64,000 nt of DNA from Cryptomeria japonica (taxonomy: Eukaryota > Streptophyta > Pinopsida > Cupressales > Cupressaceae), in assembly GCF_030272615.1 (NCBI RefSeq), contig NC_081407.1, positions 138,696,897-138,760,896 on the forward strand, written 5' to 3'. A program made the translations under genes and the position numbers. The notes beneath the pieces were generated by a model, which did no database searches, was not told the origin of the DNA, and saw only the letters and a program-made list of their open reading frames with translations. Shown here piece by piece: positions 11,439 through 24,621 of the stretch. Every line of letters starts with the position of its first letter. The stretch's first letter is position 1.

Positions 11439-11972
11439 ATCTACCCCTTTGGCATTGATGGCAATACAAATATGAATACAATTGATTGCTGTGATTGTGA
11501 ATAGGAATCCTGGTTTACATTTTACCATGTACTCTCCTTGTCATCAGCTTGTAGCTGGCTGTATATCTTCTCTCTGTCAATCATACAATTCTTCTCCCAC
11601 ATAATCACATAGTTCTTAAAATCTCCCCCTTTGGCATTTATGGCAATACAAATATCAAGACCATTGATTGCTGTGATTGTGAATAGGAATCCTAGTTTAC
11701 ATTTTACCATGTAATCTCCTTGTCATCAACTTGTAGCTGGCTATAGATCTTCTCTCTGTCAATCATACAATTCTTCTTCCACATAATCACATAGTTCTTC
11801 TCCCCCTTTGACAACAATGCCAAATTGAAAGTAAAATTGCAATGTAAAACTTCACTGTTCAACATCAACAACCTGCAACTTGATGCTCCCCCTATGGAAT
11901 AACTCCACTCCACATCAATCCTGCTATCAAATTCTACAAGTAGCTCTGGGACTGATGTACTCTACATCATGC
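11439..11972 (-). repeat. Element B 3' non-coding region with a 182-bp tandem duplication
   Basis: This holds the PPT (minus AAAGGGGTAGATTG) and two copies of a block containing CCTTGTCATCA[G/A]CTTGTAGCTGGCT at about 11537 and 11719, with a period of 182 bp. As a result the purine tract CAAAGGGGGAG appears near 11446, 11622 and 11802. There is no coding potential beyond short ORFs generated by the repeat. Confidence 0.75.
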
Positions 11973-14900
11973 TCAATTCACCTTGTGAAGTGGTACAACC
12001 CCTAGCTGACTTCTAAGATACTCAAAACTAGTCTTAGGTAGAGGTTTAGTAAAGATATCTGCAAGTTGCTCCTTGGTAGAAACATGATCCAAGATCACAT
12101 TTTTACTCTACACTTTTCCCCTCAAGAAATGATACTTTAATTCAATATTCTTGGTTCGTGCGTGCAAAACAGGGTTCTTGGAAATATTTATGGCATTGGT
12201 ATTGTCACATAAGATCTTTACAGGTTCTGTAAACTTCATCATGGAACCTTCCAAAATGTGCCTCATCCAGATAGTCTAGATACAATTCATATAAGCTGCA
12301 ACATACTCAGTTTCAGTAGTAGACTATGATATACAACTCTGCTTCTTACTACTCCATGAAACAAGCCTTCCTCCAAGAAAGAATGCTCCACCGATTATGC
12401 TTTTCCTATCATCAACATTACCTGCCCAATCTACATCTGTGTACACCTTCAAGTCAACGTTTCCTTCATATGGATACCATAATCCATAGTCAACAATGCC
12501 TTTCAAATATCTGAATATCCTCTTGGTTGCTATCAAATATGGTTCCTTTGGATTCTTCTGAAATCTAGCAGCTAGAATAACTGCATGAGCTATATCTGGT
12601 CTATTGTGAACAACATAGTGCAATTTTCCAATCATTGACCTGTACTCCTTTTCATCAAAATATGTGGCCCTCATCTTCCTTAGACAACTTACAACCTGTA
12701 ACCATTGGTGTCCCAATTGGTTTATAGTCACTCATACCAAATGTCTTTAATACCTCTTTCACATACTTAAACTGTGTGATGAAAATACCACTCTTCACTT
12801 GCTGAATTTGCAAGCCTATGAATTTTTTTTATCTCTCCCACTAGAGACATTTCAAACTCACTTTTCACTTCATTTGCAAAGTCATTGCTCAGGTCATCAT
12901 TCCCTCCAAATATTATATCATCCACAAACACTTCACTAACCAATATCTTATCTTCTTCAGATTTGAGATATATTGCTATCTTCACTGGTTCTCTAAAAAC
13001 CTATCTTCATCAGGTGTGAAAGAAGCCTTTTATACCATGCTCTCACTACTTGCTTTAATGCATATAATGATTTGTACAACTTACATATCATGTCTTTTTC
13101 ATCAGTCAAAGCATAACCATTTGGCTGCTCAATGTATACTTCCTCTTCCAGTATTCCATTTAAAAATGCTGACTTTACATCTATCTGATATACTTTGAAT
13201 CCCTTATGTACTGCAAATGCAAGTAAAGTTCTGACACCTTCTAGTCTAGCCACTGGTGCAAAAGTCTTACCATAATATTGTCCTTCTTCTTGTGCATAAC
13301 ATTTGCAAACCAATCTAGATTTGTTGTGAACTACTACACCATCTTCATTCAACTTGTTTTTGAATACCCACTTAGTACCTATCACATTTTTATTTACCGG
13401 TTGGGGAACTAGGGTCCATGTATTTTTCTTCTTAATTTGATCAAGCTCCTCCTCCATATCTTTGACCCAATGATCATCTCCAAATGCTTTCTTAGCAATT
13501 CTAGGCTCAATAGCGGAGATCATGCAATAATTCTCTCTAATTCTTCTTTTGGTTAGCACTCCAGCATCTTTATCTCCAATAATCTGGTCAGGATTGTGAT
13601 TGAGTCTCACATACCTCGGAATAACATGATCATTATCTTTAGGTTCTTCTTCTTCTTCATTATCATCATCTTCTTTTGAATCCACCCGTTCTGGTTGAAC
13701 TGGTACAACAACATTCTCTTTACTGGTTTTAGGTTTCATAGGTTTTGATTTCGAAAAAAAAATGCAAGGATCTTCATCCTTTTTCTCCATACTAGTTTCC
13801 CTTGAGACTTCAGGATACTCATCCACTCGAACATCAACACTCTCAATGATTATCTATGTTCAGTTGTTATAACATTTGTAGGCCTTACTCTTGGTGGAAT
13901 GACCAATAAATATACCTTCATCACTTTTAGCCTCAAACTTGCTAACATAGTCACCTCTCTTAATAAAACATTTGCTACTAAATATCTTGAAGTAACTAAC
14001 ATTAGGTGATCTACCATACTAGTATTCATAAGGAGTCTTATCCTTACCTCTTTTTACCGAAATCTAGTTCATAGTGTAGACAACTGTGCTGACAGCTTCT
14101 CTTCAGAAATCTTTTGCTACACCTCCTTGTATCAACATCATTCTAGCAGTTTCAACAACTAACCGATTGTTCTTCTCTACAATACCATTCTGTTGTGGTG
14201 TCCTCAATGTAGAAAGATATCATTTGATACCATTTTCTTCACAATATCTAGTGAATTGCTTAGAAGTAAATTCATTGCCTTAATCAGTCCTCATACACTT
14301 TATCTTCTTACCACTCTCCTTTTTAGCTAGGACCCTGAATACCTTGAACTTACTAAATGCTTCTATTTTATCTTTCAAGAATGCGACCACATTATTCTTG
14401 AGCAATCATTAGTGAAGATCATAAAGTATCTGTCACCTTGAATACTTTTAGTCCCTATTGGTCCACACAGGTCTATATGAACCAAATCTAACAGTTGTTC
14501 CACTGAAAAATATTTGCTCTTGAAAGTTGAGGATGCCATCTTTCCCAACTGAAATTCCTTAGATAGAGAATTAATCAGTTTGTCCAACTAAGGGAAACCT
14601 CTCACTCTCTTGGACTTACTCACTTTAGTAATATTATCAAAATTTATATGACAAATTTCCTAAGCCAAAGCTAGCTATCATCTACTTTAGCAATTAAATA
14701 GTTGCTGACTTTAGGATTCAGTTGAAATAGGTCATGTTTAGTCTGTTTTCCACTTGCAATCAGTTCACCTTTGCTCCCATATATTTTGCACATACCATTC
14801 TTAAACTCCAATGGATATCCTCTATCATTGAGTTGAGCCACACTCAAAAGATTGTGATTTAATCCTTCAACCTAGTAGACATCATCTGCACTACTCTTTC

Positions 14901-16083
14901 CATTAAGAGAAATAGTTCCCTTACCTTTAACCATGCAGGGTGAGTCATTACCAAATCTTACAACTCCACCATCAAATTCCTTCAAAGAAATAAATTTGCT
15001 CCAATCACTAGTCATGTGATGTGAACAACCACTATCAATGATCCAATCATCAGAATTAACCATGCGAGAAACTAAAGCCTTCTGATCAAATGTTTCCGCT
15101 TTAATGGCTAAAAACATAATGTCTTCATTAGCATCACCCTCAGATTCCTCATTAGTGATACTACCATCAACTGCAGTAAGACAATAGCTTTTGCCTTTTC
15201 CCTTTTACTACTTGAACTTCTCTTGCTTGTGCTCATTATCACAATCAGGACAATTAGTTGCAATGTGTCCAATCTTGTTGCATGCAAAACATTTCAAAGG
15301 TAATTTACCTTTGTATTTACCGGTTCCTCTAGGCAACTGCTTGGTCAACAATGCTTCAAGCTCAACCAAATTGTCTTCATCATCAACTTCTCTGTTGGAT
15401 CTAGATTCATACCTGTGACTGACATCTCTACTTTTCCTCATAGATGGGTTAGAAACTGAAGCTCTAAATGTAGACTCAGATTTCTGAACACTACCATCAT
15501 AACCATTTAATTCAAAAGCAGTAAGCTTACCAATGATGGAGTCAAGGGTTACCTTAGTTTTGCCAATAGATTTTAGCTCCTGAATGGCTGCAACTCAGAT
15601 AGCGTAGACTAGTAGTAGGGTTCTCAACAACTTACTAACCAGTGTGGCATCTTCCACTTTACCACCCCCACTCTTGATCTCACCAACTATCTTGTTTATC
15701 CTCTAACCATAATGTTGGATATTCTCACCTTTAGCCATTCACATGTCATTAATCTTTCCTCTTAGACTCTCTTCCTCGGCAATCTTCACATGTTCATCAC
15801 CTCTATAAATCTCTTTAAGTTTCTTCCATACCTCATATGCAGTCTCTAGACCATGGACATCAACATATTCTGCATCAGACAAAGAACTGATAATAGCCTC
15901 TAGTTCTTGATTGTTTTCTTGTTGCTCTTTCTTCTGATCACCAATCATAATCCCACTAGGTGCAACATATTGAGTACCAACATGTTCCCAGTATTGATTT
16001 CCTAGACTCTTGATATAAATTTTCATTTTATCACTCCATATTCTATTATTCTCTCTATTGAACTTTGGACCTTCCTTCTTCAT
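11973..16083 (-). pseudogene. Gag-Pol of copia element B (decayed)
   Basis: It starts at the ATG at 16083 (MKKEGPKFNRENNRIWSDKM), a UBN2-like Gag. The zinc knuckle CFACNKIGHIATNC lies at about 15290, and the protease core DSGCSHHM at about 15030. The integrase part has DLCGPIGTKSIQGDRYFMIF near 14450. RT shows WVFKNKLNEDG, FAPVARLEGVRTLLAF and VDDIIFGG (about 13380 to 12915). RNase H shows TDVDWAGNVDDRKS and CISQST-like ends near 12330-12450. The order gag, protease, integrase, RT, RNase H is that of Ty1/copia. Several stops and frameshifts interrupt it, so it cannot be active. The frame ends near TGA at 11973 after the conserved tail (LHKVN). Confidence 0.9.
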
Positions 16084-16142
16084 AATGTTCTACAATATTT
16101 TTACCTCAAGCTATTAGGCTTAGACCTTAGAGGACCTGAGAT

Positions 16143-16154
16143 TCTTTGATACCA
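16143..16154 (-). other. Primer binding site of element B
   Basis: The minus strand reads TGGTATCAAAGA two bases after the LTR end. It matches the 3' end complement of initiator tRNA-Met (TGGTATCAGAGC) with two differences. Confidence 0.75.
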
Positions 16155-16156
16155 TT

Positions 16157-17576
16157 TGATGGTATGATGAAAGAATAAGGATCTAGTCAACTACTGAGAG
16201 AGGTGGGGGGGAGGGGTGAATTGAAAGATAGAAAATCTGATAATAAACTCTCACCAATCTCAAAATCAACCTCTCAAAGTAAACTTAGAACTGACAAGTT
16301 AAACCACTGAACTATAAATGAATATCACTGTTAGAATAAACCGGTTGACTGTTATAACAGATTAACAGTAAACAATTTGAAACTCATAAACATCCAAATA
16401 CTTTTATTGACATAAGTAAAACTCATTTCATATTGCTCCCGGTTATCATGACTTATCAAAGTGGATTAAGTAGTTAAGCAAATCAACCATAGAAAACATA
16501 ACCACAAAAATATTCACCACTTGACACAATATTTTGATGTGGAAATCCAAATGGGAAAAACCACCGTGAGATGAGACTCACAAGATAACTATTTGAACAC
16601 TTATGAAGTTTACCCTGTTAGGAGCCAAGCCTATTAAAGCTTTTACAAGAAGTCCTGTTAAGAACAAATCTTGTTAGGGACCACCCGGTTAATAGATTGA
16701 CTATAATGTCTTGTTAGAAGCAATACTCTATGAGGAGTAACCTTGGTAGAGGATTTAAAATCCAAGCTAATGGACCACCTGGTTAGAGGATTTAAATAAC
16801 ACCAAGCTTATTAGAGCTTACCCAGTTAGGGGATTTCAAACTACTATAATTATTAGAAATCATTAGGGGTTTGCTAATCTGTTTGAATAGCACTACACTT
16901 GCTTGTTTAGATCCTTTTCATGCTCCTATCTACCTTTACACAAACTGCATATATATCATCCAGTCCGGCAACCACACACTCAACTAAAACTTTGCCAACT
17001 TTGAAATAAAACAACTCATCAACCCTATAAACAAATCAATACGTCGGTAACACAACAAAAACCTAATTCTCTCATAGAGATTAGAAACAAGTCGGTTCAA
17101 GTATGACCATTGGATTACATAAAAATCTCTGCATATCATTCAAGAAAGCCTTGACCACTCCTTGATCACCACTTCATCAAACCTAGTAACTCATCATGCA
17201 CTTTGCATTTCATGCAATATACTTGCTCATTCCCTAGATAGAAATCGTTATCTCAACATGCCAAAAACACTTTAAAACTCTCTTCATACAATATACATAC
17301 GTGTCATAATTATTACCGCTCATCATCAGATCATAAACCAATACAACCAATTCAATCAGTTAGGGTTTATCAAATCAACAGGTAGGGTTTACCGGTTCAA
17401 CCCTCCAATACTTAACAATATCGGTTCACTCCACAAACCTACCTACCGGTTACAGATTCCTTCACTAGCTCTTCCTACCAGTTACAAAACAACATTATAA
17501 CAATATCATTACCGGTTAATTGACATCAATGACAACATAACATTTCATTAATGAAATCTTCATGTGAATGCCAACA
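16157..17576 (-). repeat. 5' LTR of element B
   Basis: It is 1420 bp, TGATGG (16157) to GCCAACA (17576). It shares its whole length with 10089-11438 but has an insertion of about 50 bases near 16470-16530 relative to that LTR. It contains the GGAAAAACCACCG box near 16553 and CCGGTT words near 17390-17520. Confidence 0.85.
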
Positions 17577-18485
17577 TTCTTACCATAATCTCTTCAAGGG
17601 GTTCAAAAAATGATTTACCGATATGCTCCCCTTAGGCTTGTTGAAAAGCTTAGTTTACTGGTGTAGCATTCTTCACACTCGGTGAAGGGTTTGATTCTTC
17701 TGATGGCTGGCCTCACTTTTATTTTTCCAAATCCTATTCATCTCCACTTTGGTCTCTTCAACATTGATTGTTGTCTTTCCTTTCCAATCTCCAGAGTGAT
17801 TTACCGGTTGGTTCTTCTTTGTTCTACAGAACTTAGCCATGTGTCCTGGTTTATGATAATGATAGCAGGCCATCCCAGATGCTCTCCAAGGTCCTGCATT
17901 ACCTCTTCCAGTCCTTTTGCAGTTCATAGCCACATGACCAAATTTGTTGCAAATTGTGCAAATCACATTGGTTACTTTCTCCATCTCATAGGGGCTAAAC
18001 CGGTTAACATAGGGTTTTTGCCAGTTCATGTTTCTTCGGTTGTCATAAATCCTCCTCTAGTCACCGATAGGTCTTAAATTCATGTGAGGTGCTAGGTTAT
18101 TTGCTCCATATTTGTATTCAACTGATCTATGTCCATACATATTTCATGTGTAACAATGACCTTCAAATCTTCTAGACACATATATAGTATTATAATTATA
18201 GCTTGTGTTCACATTATATTTTCTTCTACACACATTGGCAGTATGTCCAGGTTTAAGATAGTTAAAACAAACATGTTTAAACTTCTTCTTACCTAATTGC
18301 ATGCCTTTAGATAATGTTTTGTCTTTTGATGAAGTATCCTTTGATTTACAAGACTCACCTTTCTCAAATGTGTTGAATCCTAATCCAGATGTGTCACCTT
18401 TCATTCTCTGAGATTGGATCTATTCATCCAGCATAGAGGAGCTCTTGTTGAATTTGTCAAGCTTCTCATTGGCCTCAGTAAGATC
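17577..18485 (-). pseudogene. Gag fragment of element E (zinc-knuckle protein)
   Basis: On the minus strand a coil-like start (LTEANEKLDKFNKSSSMLDE) is followed by three CCHC-type knuckles. CFNYLKPGHTANVC (about 18260) has one Cys replaced by Tyr, CTICNKFGHVAMNC (about 17960) is intact, and CYHYHKPGHMAKFC (about 17860) has a His in place of Cys. The final ORF ends at 17673 with a basic tail. Such a series of CCHC knuckles behind a coil is typical of plant copia Gag. The N-terminal part, the leader, the PBS and the last ~90 bases of the LTR are missing at 18485/18486. B is inserted at 17576, about 100 bases past the Gag stop. Confidence 0.7.
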
Positions 18486-18899
18486 TTAAACATTTAACCA
18501 GTTTACTAATGACTTTGTATGAAATCCAAAGTGTTATAAAAACATTCATAGTAAGTAAAACATTCACCACAACACAAGTAATTATACGTGGAAAACCCAT
18601 CTGGGAAAAACCACGATGAGATGGAACTCAAAAGTTAATTATCTGCAGTAATAGGTAACTATCTGGTTAAGGTCTACAAAAGTGTTATGTTGGGAGTGAA
18701 TCCTAATAAAGATCCCAAGCCCTATTAGGAGCTATACCTGGTTAAAGGTAACCTCAGTGGAGGATTTAGATCCAAGTTAATGAATCCCCTTTTTAGAGGA
18801 TTTGCATAATGAAGCTTGTTAGAGCTTACCCAGTTAAGCGATTTAACTACTATAGGGATTAGAAAACAATAGGTGGTATGATATAGGAATAGCACGTTC
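18486..18899 (-). repeat. 5' LTR of element E, part 1
   Basis: It matches 5062-5475 of the 3' LTR (AAACATTTAACC..., GGAAAACCCA..GGGAAAAACC, GATTAGAAAACAATAGGTGG). It is interrupted at 18899 by element C and resumes at 26057. CGTTC at 18895-18899 is the left target duplication of C. Confidence 0.8.
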
Positions 18900-20358
18900 C
18901 ATTGGCATTTGCATGAAGATTGCATTAATGAAATGTTATGTTGTCACTGATGTTAATTAACCGGTAATGATGTTATAATGATATTGTAATAATGAAGTTT
19001 TGTAATCGGTAGGAAGAGCTAGCAAAGGGAACTACAATCGGAAGGAGATTTTGTGGAGGAAACTGGTATTACTTATGAAATGGACAGATGAACTAGTAAC
19101 CCTACCTGTAGATGAGACCAAACCCTAACTGATGGAGCCTTGTGAATATGTTGAAGCAGACTATGATCAAATGATCAACAACAAAGATTATGGCACGTAT
19201 GCATGTTGTATGAGAAATATTTTAAATGATTCATGACGTGTAGAGATAATGGTTTTTGTCTTGGGAATGAGCAAGTCCATTGCATGTAATGGAAACTGCG
19301 TGATGAGTTACAAAGTTCGATGAAGCGGTGATAAAGGAGCAGTCAAGGATATCTTGAATGATGTGCAGTGATTTCTATGTAATTTTCTATGTAATCCTAT
19401 TGTCATACTTGAACTGATTTGTTTCTAATCTCTATGAGATGTTTAGGTTTGTATTGTGTTACCAACCTATTGATTTGTTTATAAGTTGGATGAGTTGTTT
19501 TGTTGTAGAGTTGGAAATTTGTAGTTGAGAGTAAGAAAGAGTGGTTGCCGAACTTGATAATGTATCTGCAATATGTGTAAAGGAAGATAGGAGCATGAAA
19601 AGGATCTGAACAAGCAAGCATAGTTCTATTCAAACAAATCAGCAAACCCCTGTTGTTTTCTAACAATTATAACAATCAAATCCCCTAACCAGGTAAGCTC
19701 TAACAAGCTTATTGTTATTCAAATCCTCTAACCAGGTGGTCCATTAGAGTGGATTCCAAATCGTCTACTGAGGTTACTCCTAATAGGGTATTTCTTCTAA
19801 TAGGCATTATAGTCAATCCCTTAACCGGGTGGTCCCTAACAGGATCTGTTCTTAACAGGACTTTTGTAAAGCTTTAACAGACTAGGCTCCTAACAGGGCG
19901 GACTTCAAAAGAGTTCAAAATACTTTTGGGTATTCATCCCCATCATGGTTTTTCCCATTTGGGTTTCCACGCCAAAAATATTATGTCAAGTGGTGAATGC
20001 TTTTGTGGTTATGTTTAGTATGGTTAAATTTCTTAACTACTAAATCCACTTTGATTTGTTATGTTCACCGACAACAATATGAAATATGTTTTAACTACTG
20101 TCAGTTAAGTATTTGAATGATTTAGTCAAAATGTTTTGAGGGTTTCAAGTTGTTTTATTGTTAGTCTGTTATAACAGTCAATCGGTTTAACTTGTCAGAA
20201 TTATTGTATTTGAAGTTTAGTGTTTAAACCAGTCAGTTTAGAGTTTGCTTTGAGAGGTTGATTTTGAGTTTGGTGAAAGTCTATACAATTTTCCATCTAT
20301 TGATTTACCCCCCACTCTTAATAGTTGACCGTATCTTTATTCTTTCATCATACCATCA
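18900..20358 (+). repeat. 5' LTR of element C
   Basis: It is 1459 bp, beginning CATTGGCATTTGCATGAAG and ending CATACCATCA. It carries TAACAGG-type motifs at about 19670-19900, the ATGGTTTTTCCC box near 19943, and CACTCTTAATAGTTG near the end in place of the CCCCCCCTCTCAGT of its relatives. Confidence 0.85.
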
Positions 20359-20360
20359 AT

Positions 20361-20372
20361 TGGTATCAGAGC
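20361..20372 (+). other. Primer binding site of element C
   Basis: TGGTATCAGAGC lies two bases after the LTR and is complementary to the initiator tRNA-Met 3' end as in most plant copia elements. Confidence 0.9.
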
Positions 20373-20428
20373 TATTCAAGTCTTCTAAGGTCTAAGCCTA
20401 ACTGCTTGAGGTAAAGATCTTGTAGAAC

Positions 20429-23400
20429 ATGATGAAGAAAGAAGGTCTGAAGATTAATAGAGAGAACTACAAAATATGGAGTGATAGAATGAAAATATAT
20501 ATCAAGAGTCTAGGAAGTCAATATTGGGAACATGTTGTTACTCAATATGTTGCACCTAGTGGGACTATGTCTGATGATCAAAAGAAAGAGAAACAAGAAA
20601 ACAATCAAGCGCTGGAAACTATTATTAGTTCTTTGTCTGATGTAGAGTATATTGATATCCATGGTCTAGAGACTGCTTATGAGGTATGGAAGAAGCTTGA
20701 GGAAATCTACAATGGTGATGAGCATGTGAAGATTGCCAAAGAAGACAATTTAAGAGGAAAATTTGATGACATGCAGATAGCAGAAGGTGAAAATATCTGA
20801 CAATATGGTCAGAGGATAAAGGAGATAGTCGGTGAGATCAAGAGTGTTAGTGGTAAAGTGGAGGATGCCATAGTAATTAGTAAGGTGTTGAGAACCCTTC
20901 TACCGGTCTATGTTATCTAAGTTGCAACCATTCGGGAGCTAAAGTCTATTGATAAAACTAAGGTAACTCTTGATTCATCATTGGTAAGCTTACTACTTTT
21001 GAATTAAATGGTTATAATGGTAGTGCTCAGAAATATGAATCTGCATTTAGAGCTCCAGTTTCTAGCTCATCTATGAGGAAAAGTAGAGATGTCAGTCAGA
21101 GTTATGAATCTAGATCCAATAGAGAAGCCGATGATGAAGACAATCTAGTTGATCTTGAAGCATTGTTGGCCACACAGTTGTCTAGAGGTACCGGTAAGTA
21201 CAGAGGTAAATTATCTTTGAAATGCTTTGCATGTAACAAGATTGGACACATTACAACTAACTGTCCTAATGATACAATGAGAACAATCATGAGAATTTCA
21301 ATAAGTACAAAGGAAAAAGGCAAAAGAGATTGTCTCATTGCAGTTGATGGTGGTATCACTGATGAGGAATCTGAGGGTGATGCTAATGAAGACATTGTCT
21401 TTGTTGCCATTAAATAAGATACATTTGATCAAAAGGCATTAGTTTCTCACATGGATAGTTTTGATGATTTAGATAGTGGTTGTTCACACCACATGGCTAG
21501 TGACAGGAGCAAATTTATTACCTTGAAGGAATTTGATGGAGGAGTTGTGAGATTTGGTAATGACTCACCCTGCATGGTAAAAGGTAAGGGAACCATTTCT
21601 CTTAATGGAAAGAGCAGTGCATATGATGTCTACTAGGTTGAAGCATTAAAGCACAATCTTTTGAGTGTTGCACAACTCAATGACAGAGGTTATCCATTAG
21701 AGTTTAAGAATGGAATGTGCAAAATCTATGGGAGAAAAGGTGAACTAATTGAAACCGAAAAGCAGACTAAAGGTAACCTGTTTCACCTGAATCCTAAAGT
21801 AAACAACTGTTTAATTGCTAAAATAGATGATAGTTGGCTTTGGCATAGGAGATTTTGTCATATATATTTTGATAGCATTGTTAAAGTGAGTAAGTCCAGG
21901 ACAGTGAGAGGTTTGCCTCAGTTGGAAAAACCTGTTAATGCTTTGTGTAAAGAATATTAGTTGGGAAAGATGACAACCTCAACTTTTAAGAGAAAATATT
22001 TTTCAGTAGAACATTTGTTAGATCTGGTTCATAAAAATCTCTGTGGACCCATAAGGACTAAAAGTATTCAAGGTGAAAGATATTTTATGATCTTCACTGA
22101 TTATTTCTCAAGAATGATGTGGGTCACATTCTTGAAGGATAAGTCAGAAGCTTTTAGTAAGTTCAAGGCATTCAGGGCCTTAGCTGAAAAGGAAAGTGGT
22201 AAGAAGATAAAGTGTCAGAGGACTGATCAAGGTGGTGAATTCACTTCTGAGCAATTCACTAAATATTGTGAAGAAAATGGTATCAAAAGGAAGCTTTCTA
22301 CACCGAGGACATCACGACAGAATGGTATTGGATAGAAGAACAACTAGCCAGTTGTTGAAGCTGCTAGAATGATGTTGATACAAGGAGATGTAGCAAAAAA
22401 TTTCTGGAAAGAAGCTTACAGTACAACTGTCTACACTATGAACCATATACTAGTAAAAAGAGGTAAGGATAAAACTCCTTATGAATACTGGTATGGTAGA
22501 TCACCCAATATCAGTTATTTTAAGATATTTGATAGTAAATGTTTTATTAAGAGAGGTGACTATGTTAGCAAGTTTGAGGCTAAGAGTGATGAAGGCATAT
22601 TTCTTGGTTACTCCACCAAGAGTAAGGCCTACAAATGTTATAATAACCGAACATAGAGAACCATTGAAAGTGCTAATGTTTGAGTATCCTAAAGTCTTAG
22701 GAGAAACTAGTGTGGAGAAAAAGGAAGAAGATCCTTGCATTCTTTATTTGGAACCAGAACCGGTGAAACCTGAAACTGGTGAAGAGAATGTTGTTGTACC
22801 AGTTCAACTGGAACATGTAGATTCAGAAGAAGATGATGATAATGAAGAAGAAGAACATGAAGATAATAATCATTTCATTCTAAGGTATGTGAGACTTAAT
22901 CATAATCTTGACCAAATTATTGGAGATAAAGATGCTAGAGTGCTAACCAGAAGAAGAATTAGAGAGAATTCTTGCATGATCTCCACTATTGAGCCTAGAA
23001 CTGCTAAGGAAGCATTTGGAGATGATAACTGGATCAAAGCTATGAAGGAGGAGCTTTATCAAATTGAGAAGAACAACACATGGACTCTGGTACCTAGACC
23101 GGTGAATAAAAATGTGATAGGTACTAAATGGGTATTCAAGAATAAACTAAATGAAGATGGAGTAGTAGTCCGAAACAAAGCTAGATTGGTATGAAAAGGT
23201 TATGCACATGAAGAAGGAGAAGACTATAGTGATACTTTTGCACCAGTTGCTAGACTGGAAGGTGTCAGGACTTTACTTGCTTTTGCAACACATAAGGGAT
23301 TCAAAGTATATCAGATGGATGTGAAGTCAACATTTCTAAATGGAATACTGGAAGAAGAAGTATAAATTGAGCAACCAAATGGCTATGCTTTGACTGATGC

Positions 23401-24326
23401 AAAAGACATGTTATGTAAACTACACAAGGCACTATATGGTTTGAAGCAAGCACCAAGAGCATGGTATGAGAGGCTACATTCACACCTGATGAAGATAGGT
23501 TTTCAAAGAACCAGTGAAGACAACAACATATATCTCAAATCTGAAGGAGATAAGATACTGGCTAGTGAAGTGTTTGTAGATGATATTATATTTGGAGGCA
23601 ATGATGACATGAGAAATGAATTTGCAAATGAGACGAAAAGTGAGTTTGAAATGTCTCTAGTGGGAGAGATTTTTTTTTCATAGGCTTGCAAATTCTGCAG
23701 ATGAAGAGTGGTATTTTTATCACATAGTCTAAATATGTGAAAGAGGCATTAAAGACATTTGGAATGAGTGACTGTAAACCAGCTAGGATACCTATGGTTA
23801 CAGGTTGTAAACTATCTAAGGAAGATGAAGCCACATCTGTTGATGAAAAGGAGTACAAATCAATGATAGGGAAATTGCACTATGTTGTTCACAGTAGACT
23901 GGATATAGCTCATGCAGTTGGTCTAGTTGCCAGATTTATGAAGAATCCAAAAGAAACACATTTGATAGCAACCAAGAGAATCTTCAGATATTTGAAAGGT
24001 ACTATTGACTATGGTTTATGGTATCCATATGCAGGTAACTTTGATTTGAAGGTTTATACAGATGCAAACTGGGCAGGTAATGTTGATGATAGAAAAAGCA
24101 CAACCGGTGGAGCATTATTTCTTGGTGGAAGACTTGTATCTTGGAGTAGAAAGAAGCAGAGTTGTATATCTCAGTCTACTGTTGAAGCTAATTATGTTGC
24201 ATCTTATATGAACTATACCCAGGCTAGGATGAAACACATTCTGGAAGGATTCAAGATGAAGTTTACAAAACCGGCAAAGATCTTATGCATCAACTAGGGG
24301 TTGTACCCCTACATGAGGTCAATTGA
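20429..24326 (+). pseudogene. Gag-Pol of copia element C (decayed, deleted C-terminus)
   Basis: Gag starts at the ATG at 20429 (MMKKEGLKINRENYKIWSDR). The zinc knuckle CFACNKIGHITTNC is near 21222, and the protease has DSGCSHHM near 21473. The GAG-pre-integrase segment LWHRRFCHI is near 21838. The integrase has the TDQGGEF core, but the first catalytic Asp position reads HKNLCGP, so Asp is replaced by Asn. RT shows WVFKNKLNEDG, FAPVARLEGVRTLLAF, and VDDIIFGG near 23577. RNase H shows TDANWAGNVDDRKSTTGG. Many stops occur, for example after DMQIAEGENI. Compared with element D, about 200 bases of the RNase H end are missing between KILC (24285) and the LGV..LHEVN-type tail. Inactive. Confidence 0.9.
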
Positions 24327-24621
24327 GCATGATGTAGATTACATCAGTCTCAAAGCTACTTGCAAAATTTTATAGTAGGATTGGTGTAGAGTGGAGTTAT
24401 TCCACAGGGGGAGCATCAAGTTGCAGGTTGATGATGTTGAAAAGTGAAGTTTGGCATTGCATGTTTTACTTTCACTTTGGCATTGTTGTCAAAGGGGGAG
24501 AAGAACTATAAGACTATGAAGAGAATTGTATGATTGTGGTAAAATAAAAACTAGGATTCCTATACACATCACAATCAAGGGTATTGATACTTGTATTTCC
24601 ATCAATGCCAAAGGGGGAGAT
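24327..24621 (+). promoter_or_regulatory. 3' non-coding region and PPT of element C
   Basis: Two purine tracts occur: CAAAGGGGGAGAAG near 24490-24505, preceded by GGCATTGTTGT, and CAAAGGGGGAGAT at 24609-24621 directly before TGTTGG of the 3' LTR. The latter is the functional-position PPT. Confidence 0.75.

Larger units (their letters stand above)
10089..17576 (-). mobile_element. Ty1/copia element B
   Basis: A complete LTR-internal-LTR structure on the minus strand: 5' LTR 17576-16157, PBS at 16154-16143, gag-pol 16083-11973, PPT next to 11439, 3' LTR 11438-10089. It lies inside element E. The left side carries an extra PBS and a truncated third LTR instead of plain flanking DNA, so no target duplication can be scored; the right flank begins TTCTT. 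Confidence 0.85.

Noticed and set aside
22481-23194. Separate 237-codon gene inside element C
   Set aside because: It is part of the Pol polyprotein (linker and RT start) reached after a frameshift, not an independent gene.
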